From positions 63,916,458-63,980,457 of the forward strand of contig JAVIAB010000092.1 in the NCBI GenBank assembly GCA_032433765.1: 64,000 nt of DNA, written 5' to 3'. The position numbers and the translations under genes were made by a program. This DNA is from Megaustenia siamemsis (taxonomy: Eukaryota > Mollusca > Gastropoda > Stylommatophora > Ariophantidae). Under the pieces are notes generated by a model. It did not search any database. It saw only the letters and a program-made list of their open reading frames with translations, and was not told where the DNA came from. This document shows positions 31,766 through 43,075 of the stretch, piece by piece; position 1 is the first letter of the stretch; every line of letters starts with the position of its first letter.

Positions 31766-31924
31766 CAGGGTGGGCTAGACATCTTATCTTACTACCCAGA
31801 GATCAGGGAGGATAAAGTCACGAAAAAACCACGGACTTGAAGTGAAGAATGATCACCGTCTCTGGCGCGATTCGAACACAGGACTGTTTTGTCCGGACCC
31901 CGACGCCTTACGACTCAACCCTCT
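31765..31924 (-). mobile_element. tRNA-derived SINE, family S1 (copy 1)
   Basis: The minus strand starts AGGGTTGAGTCGTAAGG (A-box region), then TGTTCGAATCG (B box), then a body CCAGAGACGGTG...TTTTTTCGTGAC...CTGATCTCTGGGTAGTA. The same body, aligned block by block, occurs in the S1 copy at 40500-40674. Its 3' part merges into the 31-bp satellite. Confidence 0.7.
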
Positions 31925-31974
31925 TCTATCATTATCTCACTCTTTGTTTTTTATGTTTTCTTTTTCATATCTTC

Positions 31975-32115
31975 TCTCTTTCTCTAGCTTCGTCACTTTC
32001 TCTCACTCTCTCTCTCTCTCTCACTCTCTCTCTCTCACTCGATTTGTCTGTCTTCTTCTCCCACGTCGCTTTTGTTTCTCTTGCTCTGTTTCTTCCTCTT
32101 TTCCTTTCTGTTTCT
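31975..32115. repeat. CT-rich low-complexity tract (copy 1)
   Basis: (CT)n with TTTCTC interruptions. Apparent Ser/Leu-rich ORFs here (31842-32198) come from the composition and are not genes. Confidence 0.85.
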
Positions 32116-32714
32116 CTAACTTTTTAAATTCCCGCATAAATGCCATCATCTCTCTATTTCTCCTTGTCTCTACTTCTTTCTCGCCAGAAAAAGCCTGAGA
32201 CTCGTGTGAAGTGAAATCTGTGCCTAAAAGAAGTCATGGCAGCAACTATGAAATTCTCAGGTCCTAGATTGTAAAGCCAATCTGTCAAGATCTCACAGTG
32301 ACACGTGTAATGCCTTGTGTTTACGACAAACTGGGAGAGCAGATATTTGGTCCTCCAGTGAGACATACTTCTCAGCGATGATTCAACTAACTGCTCCATC
32401 CACAACAGATACCTGGTCGCTGTCAGCAGGGTTTAGGTCAGTTTGGCTAGAAAGTTAGTTACCTGAAGGCCAAATACAACGACCTGCACGGGCCATAATA
32501 CATACATATATTCGGGGTGTTAGTAAAATCGCTGTGCAGTGGAACCTACTTGTGGATCTCAAAGTTGAAGGAGTTCTGTTCTCTGTTGAACGTCCCGAAG
32601 ATATTCACCAAATCTTCCCTCTATACGTCTCACGGACTCACCAAAATAATTCATGTTACTCTGTTGGCATATTATGGCATCAATAATGTTGCAGGACACA
32701 CTTGTGAAACCATC

Positions 32715-33042
32715 CTTGAGATATTTGGGGACATGTTAAAAGACACAGCTGCCTACTAATAGTAATCTTGGAAGGGAAAATACAAGGTAAAAGAGACAGA
32801 AGCAGACCAAGACTAACATGGACGAGTAACATCAAAAGATGGACAAGTCAACCTATGATAACCTGCATTATAAAAGCAAGAGACAGAGGCAGACCAAGAC
32901 TAACATGGACGAGTAACATCAAAAGATGGACCAGTCAGTCTACGACAATCTGCACCTTCAAAGCAAGAGACAGAGTGGCTTGGCGCTCCATGACAGGCAA
33001 CCTTCGATGCGGAGACGGCACTCTATGTTCATCATCATGATG
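32715..33042 (+). mobile_element. LINE family B 3' fragment with internal duplication (copy 1)
   Basis: The RPRLTWTSNIKRW block occurs twice in one frame (32768-33040). Upstream, a segment matches the GHVKRH...LLKVILEGK region of other B copies. It ends with the RCGDGTLC block and an ATCATCATGATG remnant tail. It sits inside the hAT interior. Confidence 0.85.
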
Positions 33043-33122
33043 TGTAGTGAAAATGTTTGTGAAATTGCAGGAAATTATAGTTTTCTTGTAGCTTTTAGCT
33101 CCAATGAGGAGCATAGTTCTGC

Positions 33123-33278
33123 CTCCAACATGTGCCATGAAAGCATCACGTCTTCCTTCACAGTTGTACCTCCAACATGTGCCATGAAAGCATCACGTCT
33201 TCCTTCACAGTTGTACCTCCAACATGTGCCATGAAAGCATCACGTCTCCCTTCACAGTTGTACCTCCAGCATGAACCG
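33123..33278. repeat. 47-bp tandem repeat, about three copies (copy 1)
   Basis: Unit CCTCCAACATGTGCCATGAAAGCATCACGTCTTCCTTCACAGTTGTA, with the last unit decaying after 33270. Confidence 0.9.
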
Positions 33279-33899
33279 TGAAAGCCTGCGACCTCCGTAA
33301 GTGCCCAGTAACAGACCCACCTGTGTCCCAGATTGCTGGAGTTCAACGATTCCGGGAACTGCGGGTTTCTCGACATAAAAAAGAAATAAGGCGGGTCCAT
33401 GTTGTTTAGCGCGTCACAAATGACGTCACTAGGATTGTTTTGCTTTCTTGAGAGTCCGCGCTGTTAGTACATTAGAGCTGTTGTTTCTCCAGTGGCAGGC
33501 CGCATGAATTGTGGCTGCTACTCAACAGGAGCAGGTCTAGCAACCATTTCAGGCCTTCAATGTAGAATTTTTAACAAATGAAAAAAATTCTGTCCCGGAA
33601 AAATCGGGACGTCAGATCACCTTAATATTTACCCTGACCTACAACCCTCAAAACTTGACTGGGGTGAGGATCCTTAACTGTTACCACTCAGTTCTCCACT
33701 CGGATCCCACTACCTGTCTACTTTTTAGTGATATTCCTTTTGTCGCCTTCAAACGCGACATGAGTCTGAGAGACATTCTTGTCACGAGCCGCCTCCACAG
33801 CTCAAACCGCAAACACCTTGGTACTGTTCGTTGTGTACGTCGAGTAAAGGTAAAGTACGAGACTTGAACCGGCGTCTTTGCTTGAACCGCCTATCCAGA

Positions 33900-34146
33900 A
33901 ATGTTCGGAGATTTCTGTATAGTGTCGCCTCAAGCATTGAAACTCAGATGCGAGGCGACATTCTCACCTTCCCAGGGTAATACCCTGGTACCAATTTCTG
34001 CCAACGGCTGAGTCGACCGTAGGGGTATATATTTTTTTTCCAACCACGCGTACAACTCACACTGCTCCCAGCGGGAATCAAACACGGGTTGTCCGAACGT
34101 CGGTAGTCCAGTCGGATGGTTTTCCCAACTAGGCTATCCAGGCCCC
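33900..34146 (-). mobile_element. tRNA-derived SINE, family S2 (copy 1)
   Basis: The minus strand begins GGGGCCTGGATAGCCTAGTT (A box TAGCCTAGTTGG) and has a B box GTTTGATTCCC about 50 bp later. The body includes the palindromic GGTACCAGGGTATTACCCTGG and extends to about 33900. No 3' tail repeat is obvious. Confidence 0.7.
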
Positions 34147-35335
34147 ATAACGTCGACGTCGAATTTGCAGAACTGCTTAGCACTGCTTTGCACCGATTCG
34201 GTCTTGTTTCTCAAATAGGCGATTCGACATCAAGGAGGGGTTTACTTTTGTGTCACGGAACATCATGTACGCCATAATATGTCAGCATTGGCAGGTGACG
34301 TATGTGGGCGAGTTTGGATGACGCCATAGTGTCAGATTTTGTGAGCATCTTCGTGATGTTGAGCAAAAAACTGGCAGCCTGGTGTCTGCCCATTTCAACT
34401 CCCCTGGCCATAGTGGAAAACCTGACATGCAAGTTACTTGTATTGTCTTGTGTCACTCCAGCAATCGCAACCGTTTCACCCTTGAGAATCGCCTCATTGC
34501 CCAGTTGGGTTCGTTGTCCCACCAAGACATGAACATATCTCTCTCAAACACATAGGATACCTACCACACATTTCTTAACCCCATGCGCTACCTAACCTAT
34601 ACATGTATGTATATTTATCTGCATTTGTACTGCCACAATTGGACACCTTTGGGTTTTCTTCTGTGTGCTTTGTGGAAATATATACAGATTTATGCTTGTA
34701 CGGATGTATGGTTATGTACATATGCATTTTTACACATCGGTTCGCTGTGCACACACACAGTTAGATATAAACAGTTTAAACGTATCTTGTACCCACCTTC
34801 CCATATTTTTAGAGCCCTTCCTTTTTCTCACCTGATTGGCTGGTCAGTGAGATATATAGTTGGTCAGCCCGCCCACTTATTTTAGCTCATTCAGAAAATG
34901 ACCACACTCTGGACCACAGGGAAGTGACCTTTTTATTATAATTTCCTTTCTTGAGTGTATATATCCTTATATATATTTTTGTGCCATTGTTTGTCTTATA
35001 GTCTGTTGTTTGATGTGTGATGGTGATGGTCTAATCACCAACTAATTACTACATCAAGCTTGGGCAGATAGTGCTCGTAAACCTGGGAGGGCCGACCATC
35101 TAAGGGCAGAATCCACCTACAGAAAAGACAATCTGCTGCCTTGCAGGAAGATTGGGGACAATCAAAGGCTAAGGAAAGCAAACCTGAATAAAATGCTGGC
35201 TGAAATCGAATGCACTGGGCCACTGGCGTAGAACACAGTGCAACGTTTTAACAAGTAATCAATCAGACTGGATCTAACAGACTCTAATTATTATAGAAAC
35301 TACCGCTTAACGGAAAGGCTTCAAGAAACATACAC
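34147..35335. other. Unassigned; possible 5' region of the RNase H LINE
   Basis: Contains an unrecognised minus-strand frame (34253-34525, VGQRTQLGNEAILKGETVAI) and TATATA-rich sequence at 34960-34980. No ORF1/gag zinc knuckles were seen. It lies directly before the endonuclease start, so part may be LINE 5'UTR. Confidence 0.3.
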
Positions 35336-38300
35336 TGGAATGCGGAGGGCATATATCACAAAAATCAAGCTCTGACAATCAAACTAGCAGAGGAGATAGA
35401 CGTCGTTTGCATCCAGGAAACTCATCTTAATCCTCAGCACAGATTTATGATCAGGGGCTACCAAACATTTAGACAAGACAGGGAAGGTCACAAGGGTGGA
35501 ATTCTTATACTTATTAAAAATTCCATCCCAGCAAAAACTGACAGATGTAGTCACAAACGGAGAGGCAGAGATCATTGGTACAGACCTATACATTAACTCC
35601 GCTAGTATAAGGATATTTAATATATACTGTCCAAATGACAAATTACTGAAGCTGGAGTCAATGGAAATAGCACCATCAAAGTATCTGGTAGTAGGAGACT
35701 TTAACAGCCACTCTGAAAGATGGGGATATAAGGAGTCCAATGTTCGAGGTGAAGAAGTGGAAGAATGGGAAATAGACAACGTATTCCTCATAAACTCTAG
35801 GGAGGACCCCCCAACCTTCTACTCAAGAAGATGGAAAACAACTTCCACTCCCGACCTAGCATTTGCAACTGGAGACATATCTATCAAAATAACCAGAAAA
35901 GTGCTGAACCAACTTGGAGATAGTGACCATAGACCAGTCAAACTTTCAGTGGCTCTTGCTCACAAACAGGAGTTGCAAATACCTCTTCCCCGCTGGAACT
36001 ATAAGAGAGCAGATTGGGCAAAGTTTGCAAGGCTGACTGATGCATATACTGCGCCTATCAGCACCCACGAAAAGAAGATCAATAATATGATAGAGCTTTT
36101 AACTAATGGAATCCTGAGAGCTGCTAAAGAATCCATTCCTAGAGGAGCAAGAAGAAGCTACAAGCCATTATGGAGCAAGGAAATACAAAGACTAGAAGAG
36201 AAACTGGACTCTGCCAGAGAACTAGCTGAAACATCACACAACACACAGAGCAACATTGCCTACAAAGCAGCCTCGGCCAAATACAGACGTGAGGTCATGA
36301 TATTAGCAAGATAGGGCTGGATAAACAAAACAGAGAGCAGCCTCGGCCAAATACAGACGTGAGGTCATGATATCAGCAAGACAGAGCTGGATAGACAAAA
36401 AACAGAGAGCCTTAATCTAGACAAAAATAGTCATAAACTATGGAAATTTGCGAAAGCTCTGAGCGACGAAAACAACTGACGACCTCCAATATCATTAGCA
36501 CACAATTAGAATATCCTCAGAGGCAAAAGGGCAGCAAATCTACTGATAGAGACTTACAAGAACATTAGTAGAATAGACATTCCAATAGACAAACAGAAAG
36601 CTGCAAGACGGGAAAACCAAGATGCAAAACACATGCCTTTAGCACTAGAAGAGCATCAGACGACCATCTTTACCCCAAGTGAATTAGATGTTGTCCTCAA
36701 AGGATTGAAGCTCAAAAGTTCCCATGGTAAAGATGGAATCTCCAACGAAATGCACCTAAACCTGGGACAGACAGAAAGCCAAGAGCCTGCTTCTAAGGAT
36801 AATAAATGCTAGCTGGAAGAGAGGTCATGTGCCGGCAATCTGGAAAGAAGCTATTATGGTGCCCATCCTAGTAGCTATGGACATATTAGCCTACTGAGCT
36901 GTCTGAGTAAACTCATGGAAAGGCTGGTTAACAGAAGACTTATGTGGCATTTGGAGACAAAACAAACAAATCGTACCACAATAAAGTGACTTCAGTCAGC
37001 TTAGATCAACTGAAGACCTGGTCACCTACATTGCACAGGAAATAGAGGATACTCTACAAGAAAAGAAACACACACTGGCAGTGTGGGTCGACATGGAGAA
37101 GGCTTTTGATAGGGTTTAGCGAGAGGGTTTAAAGAACAAGCTTTTTAGACTTTGCATCCAGGGTCGTTTATTCAATTGGGTCTCTCAATACCTTCAGGAT
37201 AGAACGCCCAGAGTACAAGTTCAAGGTCAATTAAGTAAGAAGGTCTCTATCGAACAAGGTGTCCCACAAGGCGGAGTCTTGTCCCCAACACTCTTTTTAA
37301 TTTTCATAAATGACATCGTAATGGACATTGCACCCAGAATACACTCAGCAATATACGCAGATGATCTGGCGTTATGGGCTCGCGAGGAAAGTATGTCGGT
37401 GGCTGGACCCAGGATGCAAGATGCTCTAGGTGAACTTGAAAAATAGACGAACACCTGGTTCTTACCAATCAACGAAAAAAAAACTATATGTACAATTTCC
37501 AGCCTATCAAGAAACACGCTCTCTGCAAACTTGAAGATAATAGACCATACACTCCCTATTGACCAAACCCAACATATCTTGGCATCACCATGAATCGCAG
37601 AATGACTTGGAAAAAATAGATAGACAGAGCAAGAAAAAAAGCCAGAAAACGAACTAATATTATGAAGAAATTGGCAGGAACGTACTGGAGGGCAGACAGC
37701 AATATTTTGAAAAGACTATACGTAGGAAGAGTCAGACCAGTTCTAGAGTATGGAGTCACAGCCTGGACTATGGCTTCCAAATCACACCTTAGCAAAATTA
37801 ACAGAACACAGAACCAAGCTGCCCATATCATCACTGGTGCTATGAAATCTACACCTATCAAGATTCTAGAAACAGTAACAGGTTTACAACCCTTAGATGA
37901 CAGACGGGTCACTAAAGTATTGCAACAAGCGGAGAAATATAGAAGGTTCCTTAGCAACCCCATGCACCAAAGAATAACTGGTTCCGGAATTGTACGACTA
38001 AAGAGGAGCAACTTTGCTGCAATTGCCAATGAACTAACTACTGGAGACCCAGTACTTTCCCAAACAATATCGAAACCCTTGGGCCCATCTGATATGTCTC
38101 TTCATGGAAAGCATAAAATACCAGAACTTAATGTTAAGGAACATATAACAGGAATCGTGAAAAAGGCACCCAATCAGGCACAGAAAGAAAACACGTAGCA
38201 GAAAAACACATACACGATACCTACCCACAGGACTCTTGGTCCCACATATACACAGATGATTCTGCTACAAATTCCACCAGAAATGGAGGGGGAGGTGTGT

Positions 38301-39060
38301 TCTTGACGCTGAATAATGAATAATCAGGACGAGATCACCAAGTCAATAGCTACTGGAAAATTATCAAACAACTTTAAAGCAGAAACTAAGGCCATCAGAG
38401 ATGCTGCAACACTGGCTACTCAACACAAAAATAATATGCACAATAAATTGGTGATTCTGACCGATGCACTGTCAGTACTATCAGCTCTAAAAAGCCCCAA
38501 GAACAATGAACTAGATGACTTGAGAACAACCCTGGACCAACTATGCAATAACTTCCAGAGAGTAGTCATTCAGTGGATACCATCTCACTGTAATATATAC
38601 GGGAGCGAACGCGCAGACAAATTAGCTAAAGAGGGAGGGAGGTTACCACAAGAGAACCATCCGCTCAGTTATGATGAAACCAAATCCATCCTCAAAGGTC
38701 AGTTCCATGAAAAATGGAAACGAGAACACCCAAAGCATAACGAGAGTGACGGATACCACCAACTATCAAGGAGGGATCAAGTCATCATACTTCGCCTACG
38801 CATAGGCCACAATAGAATGAGAAATCACATGTTCACCAAATTCAGAATAGGTACAACCAGGCTATACACTGGACAATATGACTACAAAACATGTTCTACA
38901 GGATTCCCCCAGTACACAGACCTGAGAAGAGCAATGTGGTCCACGCCCACCTCCCTGGAAGAGAAACTATATGGGGCAATCGACTCCCTTAAACAGACAG
39001 CTGACTTCATGAGGTGAGTCTGGAATCCTGCTCTGATTGAGTCTTGGTCGCAGATAGATA
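35336..39060 (+). mobile_element. RNase H-bearing non-LTR retrotransposon (I-group-like), nearly full ORF2, frameshifted (copy 1)
   Basis: Domains in order: AP-like endonuclease (35336-36100) with VCIQETHL, VVGDFNSH and DSDHRPV active-site motifs; reverse transcriptase (about 36530-37550) with VDMEKAFDRV, VPQGGVLSPTLF and catalytic YADD (37354-37365); RT thumb (37662-38198); RNase H (38230-38650) with YTDDSA, KAETKAI, LTDALSVL and ERADKLA. A C-terminal LRRAMWSTPTS block follows to a stop near 39017. Disruptions: a 1-bp shift near 35530, a stop at about 36314 with a 67-bp tandem duplication, W-to-stop after AFDRV, and a shift before 38316. The EN+RT+RNase H order fits the I/R1/LOA side of LINEs. 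It is inactive. Confidence 0.88.
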
Positions 39061-39449
39061 AACAAAGTTGTTAAATAAAATGGTTGTTCTTGTTCGGTTT
39101 TATAGAATTATGTATTTCTGCTTTATTCACGTTGTTATTACATTCTTCATTCATCACCAATGATAACATTCCCATTTCATTCTCATAAAAACAAAAATAA
39201 GAAAGTAGGAACACATTCACTTGCTGACTTGCTAGATCAGTTGTGCTTTAAATCTGGAATGGCGCTCCGTTTTCGTCCGATGTTGATTTCTCTCTATTAA
39301 AGACTCGCCTTGATCTCGACTACGTGACAATTAAAATGCAAATGAGAAAAAAAAACATCGTTGTAACTATTAAAGCGCTGAGAACACTAATGCCATGATG
39401 GCACAGATTGTTAAACTACAGTTAGGAGTCAAGGCAAAGAAATGGCAAT
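39061..39449. other. Sequence after the RNase H LINE, possibly its 3'UTR
   Basis: AT-rich with AATAAAATGG at 39075 just after the ORF end. No coding frame or repeat recognised otherwise. Confidence 0.35.
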
Positions 39450-39672
39450 TAAACTACAGTTACAGTATACGACAAAGTTGCTAGAGTTATACTAGTGTTG
39501 GATATGTTGGAGGGGAAAAAATACCAATATAATAAATGGTATGGCCATGTAATATGATCACACCCCAGCATCGACATGAGGGCATTAACATTTAGAAACA
39601 ATTGAAGAAAGCCCGGGGATAGGGGCAGAGATAGAAGACGACTTAATGAAGCAGTAAACATCACATAAGTTC
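39450..39672 (+). mobile_element. LINE 3' fragment, family G (copy 1)
   Basis: Plus-strand frames give KWYGHVI, SHPSIDMRALTFRNN and RRRLNEAVNIT, a typical RT C-terminal end. It is frame-broken and short. Confidence 0.55.
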
Positions 39673-39984
39673 ACTGCATTAAACATACAATTGTACAGAG
39701 CTTTGACCCGAGTACTTCATTTTCACTTGACAATGAAAGATTAAATGAGCCGAAATATGAAAAAAGTACGCCTATGTAAGTAAGCAGCAAACCGTAGGTA
39801 AATAAATAAGTATTTTATTACTTCGATACTCAGGTACAACTTTTTATAGCCTAAAAAAAGTTTATTGAATCGAGCAGCCATGCCATAACAAACACACCGC
39901 TTGAAGAAATTTAGTTGCACGGAATGAACTTTAGTGCTTTTCTTGGTAATGTATTTTTATAAAGCAATTATTAATATTAAGGTC
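39673..39984. other. Unassigned AT-rich sequence
   Basis: Nothing recognised. Confidence 0.4.
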
Positions 39985-40498
39985 AAAATAGCATTTCAGA
40001 AAATGAAAAAAAATATCTTCTGCAACAAATCTATGTCCATAAAAGTGAAAAAGATAGTTCATCGGTGCTATATAGAACCAATTCTGACCTATGGAAGCGA
40101 ATCATAGACAAAAGGCAAACAAATGAAAAGATGGTTAAAGGCCCCAGAGATGTGATTTCTCAGAGGAATGTTGAAAGTTTCCTGGACAGCTAAAAAGACC
40201 AATGAGGAAATTCTCAAAGAGGCCAACACAAAAAGGGAGCTTCTAAAACCATCAGAAAGAAACAATGAAAATTTTTTCGGGTACATCGTGAGAAGAGGAA
40301 AGTTGGAATACTTGGTTACAACTGGCAAAATAAAAGAAAAGAGAGATCGCTAACGAAAAAGAGAGAAAACACTGGATAGCTTGGTGTCATGGCATAGAAA
40401 ACAGTCAACAACAGAACTGATACGATGCACTGCAGATAGAAGATTGTGGAAGGATATGATCGCCTACGCCAACCCATATGGCACATGATGATGATGAT
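39985..40498 (+). mobile_element. LINE family C fragment (copy 1)
   Basis: Matches the 26300-25775 part of the minus-strand family C copy: SWTAKKTNEEILKEANTKRE, then GYIVRRGKLEYLVTTGKI and a broken terminal block ending in a CACATGATGATGATGAT tail (40482-40498). Multiple frame breaks. Confidence 0.82.
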
Positions 40499-40499
40499 C

Positions 40500-40674
40500 C
40501 ATGAAGCGTTAAACATTGGATCGCACTGCCCAGAGACCAGGGGAGGGCACAACCATGAAGAAAAAACGGACTGTAAAGAGTGTAAAATTCCCACAGTCTG
40601 TGGCGGGATTCGAGACCGACTTTCATGTTCAGAAGCCGATGTCTTGTCTTACATCTAAGCACTCAGTCCTCCAG
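40500..40674 (-). mobile_element. tRNA-derived SINE, family S1, second site (copy 1)
   Basis: The minus strand starts CTGGAGGACTGAGTGCTTAG (A-box region) and has GTCTCGAATCCCGCC (B box), followed by CCACAGACTGTGG, TCCGTTTTTTCTTC and CTGGTCTCTGGGCAGTGCGA. Block-for-block it matches the S1 copy at 31765-31924. It lies between the LINE C tail and the 42-bp array. Confidence 0.75.
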
Positions 40675-40675
40675 T

Positions 40676-42520
40676 AGAAAATATGGAAGAAAGAGTTGAA
40701 AACATGAACAGTGGTGTAGAAAATATGGAAGAACGAGTTGAAAACATTGAACAGTGGTGTAGAAAATATGGAAGAACGAGTTGAAAACATGAACAGTGGT
40801 GTAGAAAATATGGAAGAAAGAGTTGAAAACATGACCAGTGCGGTAGAAAATTTGGAAAAAAGAATTGAAAACATGACTAGTGCGGTAGAAAAATTTGGAA
40901 GAAAGGGTTGAAAACATGAATAGTGCGGTAGAAAATTTGGAAGAATGGGTTGAAAACATGAATTGTGCGGTAGAAAATATGGAAGAAAGGATTGAAAACA
41001 TGAATAGGGCGGTAGAAAATATTGAAGAAAGGGTTGAAAACATGAATAGAGAGGTAACAAATATGGAAGGAAAGGTTGAAAAGATGAATAGTGATGTAGA
41101 AAATTTGGAAGAAAAAATTGGAAACATGAATAGTGCGGTAGAAAATATGGAAGAAAGAATTGAAAACATGAATAGTGTGTTAGAAAATATGGAAGAAAGA
41201 GTTGAAAACATGACAAGTGTGGTAGAAAATATGGAAGAAAGGGTTGAAAACATGAATAGTGTGTTAGAAAATATGGAAGAAAGAGTTGAAAACATGACAA
41301 GTGTGGTAGAAAATATGGAAGAAAGGGTTGAAAACATGAATAGAGAGCTAAAAAATATGGAAGAAAGGGTTAAAAACATGAATAGTGCGGTAGAAAATAT
41401 GGAAGAAAGGGTTGAAAACATGAACGGAGAGGTAGTTAATATGGAAGGAAGGGTTGAAAACATGAATAGTGATGTAGAAAATGTGGAAGAAAGAGTTGAA
41501 AACATGACAAGTGTGGTAGAAAATATGGAAGAAAGGGTTGAAAACATGAATAGAGAGGTAAAAAATATGGAAGAAAGGATTGAAACCATTAATAGAGAGG
41601 TAAAAAATATGAAAGAAAGGGTTGAAACCATTAATAGAGAGGTAAAAAATATGAAAGAAAGGGTTGAAACCATTAATAGAGAGGTAAAAAATATGGAAGA
41701 AAGGATTGAAACCATTAATAGAGAGGTAAAAAATATGAAAGAAAGGGTTGAAAGCATGAATAGAGAGGTAAAAAATATGAAAGAAAGGGTTGAAAGCATG
41801 AATAGAGAGGTTAAAAATATGAAAGAAAGGGTTGAAAACATGAACGGAGAGGTAGTTAATATGGAAGGTAGGGTTGAAAACATGAATAGTGTGTTAGAAA
41901 ATATGGAAGAAAGAGTTGAAAACATGACAAGTGTGGTAGAAAATATGGAAGAAAGGGTTGAAAACATGAATAGAGAGCTAAAAAATATGGAAGAAAGGGT
42001 TAAAAACATGAATAGTGCGGTAGAAAATATGGAAGAAAGGGTTGAAATCATGAATAGAGAGGTAGTTAATATGGAAGGTAGGGTTGAAAACATGAATAGT
42101 GATGAAAGAAAATGTGGAAGAAAGGGTTGAAAACATGACAAGTGTAGTAGAAAATATGGAAGAAAGGGTTGAAAACATGAATAGAGAGGTAAAAAATATG
42201 GAAGAAAGGATTGAAACCATTAATAGAGAGGTAAAAAATATGAAAGAAAGGGTTGAAACCATTAATAGAGAGGTAAAAAATATGGAAGAAAGGATTGAAA
42301 CCATTAATAGAGAGGTAAAAAATATGAAAGAAAGGGTTGAAAGCATGAATAGAGAGGTAAAAAATATGAAAGAAAGGGTTGAAAGCATGAATAGAGAGGT
42401 AAAAAATATGGAAGAAAGGATTGAAAGCATGAATAGAGAGGTAGAATTTTGGAAGAAAAGGTTGAAAATATGAATAGTGATTTTAAAAATACTAAATTAA
42501 ATGCAGAAAATGAGAATTAA
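40676..42520 (+). repeat. 42-bp minisatellite encoding a two-heptad coiled coil (copy 1)
   Basis: About 44 units of GTAGAAAATATGGAAGAAAGG plus GTTGAAAACATGAATAGAGAG. Each unit encodes 14 residues, VENMEERVENMNRE, with V and M at the a and d positions of two heptads, an ideal parallel coiled-coil pattern. The longest frame is 411 codons (40895-42130), followed by 124 codons (42099-42473). Single-base shifts at about 40746, 40890, 42108 and 42445 break one continuous frame that would end in a non-repeat tail at 42520. The minus strand is also open (492 codons, 40663-42141), as expected for a 42-bp unit without stops. It could be a coiled-coil exon or a purely satellite frame. Confidence 0.8.
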
Positions 42521-42955
42521 AAAGAGGAAACTTGATTATAAAATATTAGTAAATTAGAAGTGAGACGAAAAAAAAAAACGTAAAGAAGCGATTCAAGTAA
42601 GCATGAAAGGAGAGAGAGAGAGAGAGAAATACAAATGAGTGGAACAAATAATTGAAGGGAAGAAAATTGTAAGGAGTTGAAAGTTGCAGTAATGAAAGGA
42701 AGAAATCTGAAATCGAAGGAAATAAAAGTAAAATGATGAGAAAACAAACAAATTAAAGGGATGGAAGAGAATGCTAGACATTTTTGAAAAGAAAACATGA
42801 TAATTTGGAATGAAATCCAAGAAATGATAGGATACACATTTTTTTTTTAAATTTGTGTATCCTTTTTAAAAATAATGATCTGCTGTACTTGTTGTGAACA
42901 AATGATATTGGGTAGGCCCAGCAGCTGAGGAGAAATGAAAAAAATAAATAGATAT
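42521..42955. other. AT- and GA-rich sequence after the 42-bp array
   Basis: Includes a short (GA)n at 42610-42626. No gene or TE recognised. Confidence 0.4.
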
Positions 42956-42984
42956 AGAAAAAAAGAACAAAACGATATGGCTAA

Positions 42985-43075
42985 AGCTTCACGTCACAAA
43001 GGGCAACACAAAACCAAAACGACGTTTCGGCTCAATAGGCCTTCAGCAGGAACATACAACACAGACACAAATATG
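42985..43075 (-). mobile_element. Penelope-like/hammerhead-like repeat fragment (copy 1)
   Basis: The segment ACGACGTTTCGGCTCAATAG followed by GCCTTCAGCAGGAAC belongs to a widespread invertebrate interspersed repeat type that I associate with Penelope-like elements. On the minus strand it shows a hammerhead-like core: CTGCTGA, a GGC/GCC hairpin and GAAAC followed by GTC. The consensus CTGATGA has one base changed and stem I is not convincing. Confidence 0.4.

Larger units (their letters stand above)
30359..33624 (-). mobile_element. hAT DNA transposon copy with nested insertions (copy 1)
   Basis: The left end TAAGGTGACCATATTTTTG and the right end (complement: TAAGGTGATCTGACGTCCCG) share the hAT-type terminal TAAGGTGA and an inner CCGGGAC block. 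ATATTTA flanks both sides (30352-30358 and 33625-33631), close to the 8-bp hAT target duplication. The only transposase remnant is the hATC dimerisation segment at 30610-30840 on the minus strand. The interior is filled by a 31-bp satellite, a SINE, CT-rich sequence, a LINE B fragment and a 47-bp repeat. The element is non-functional. Confidence 0.72.

Noticed and set aside
31842..32198. Ser/Leu-rich ORFs overlapping CT-rich sequence (and 52430-52777)
   Set aside because: Composition-driven frames over a (CT)n tract; the two copies differ by frame-changing indels.
35384..35791. Minus-strand ORF of 135 codons (and 37556-38029)
   Set aside because: Antisense shadows of the LINE endonuclease and RT thumb regions.
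40663..42141. 492-codon minus-strand ORF as a gene
   Set aside because: It is the antisense of the 42-bp array and reads STLSSIFSTALFMF-type repeats. The plus strand gives the better coiled-coil logic.
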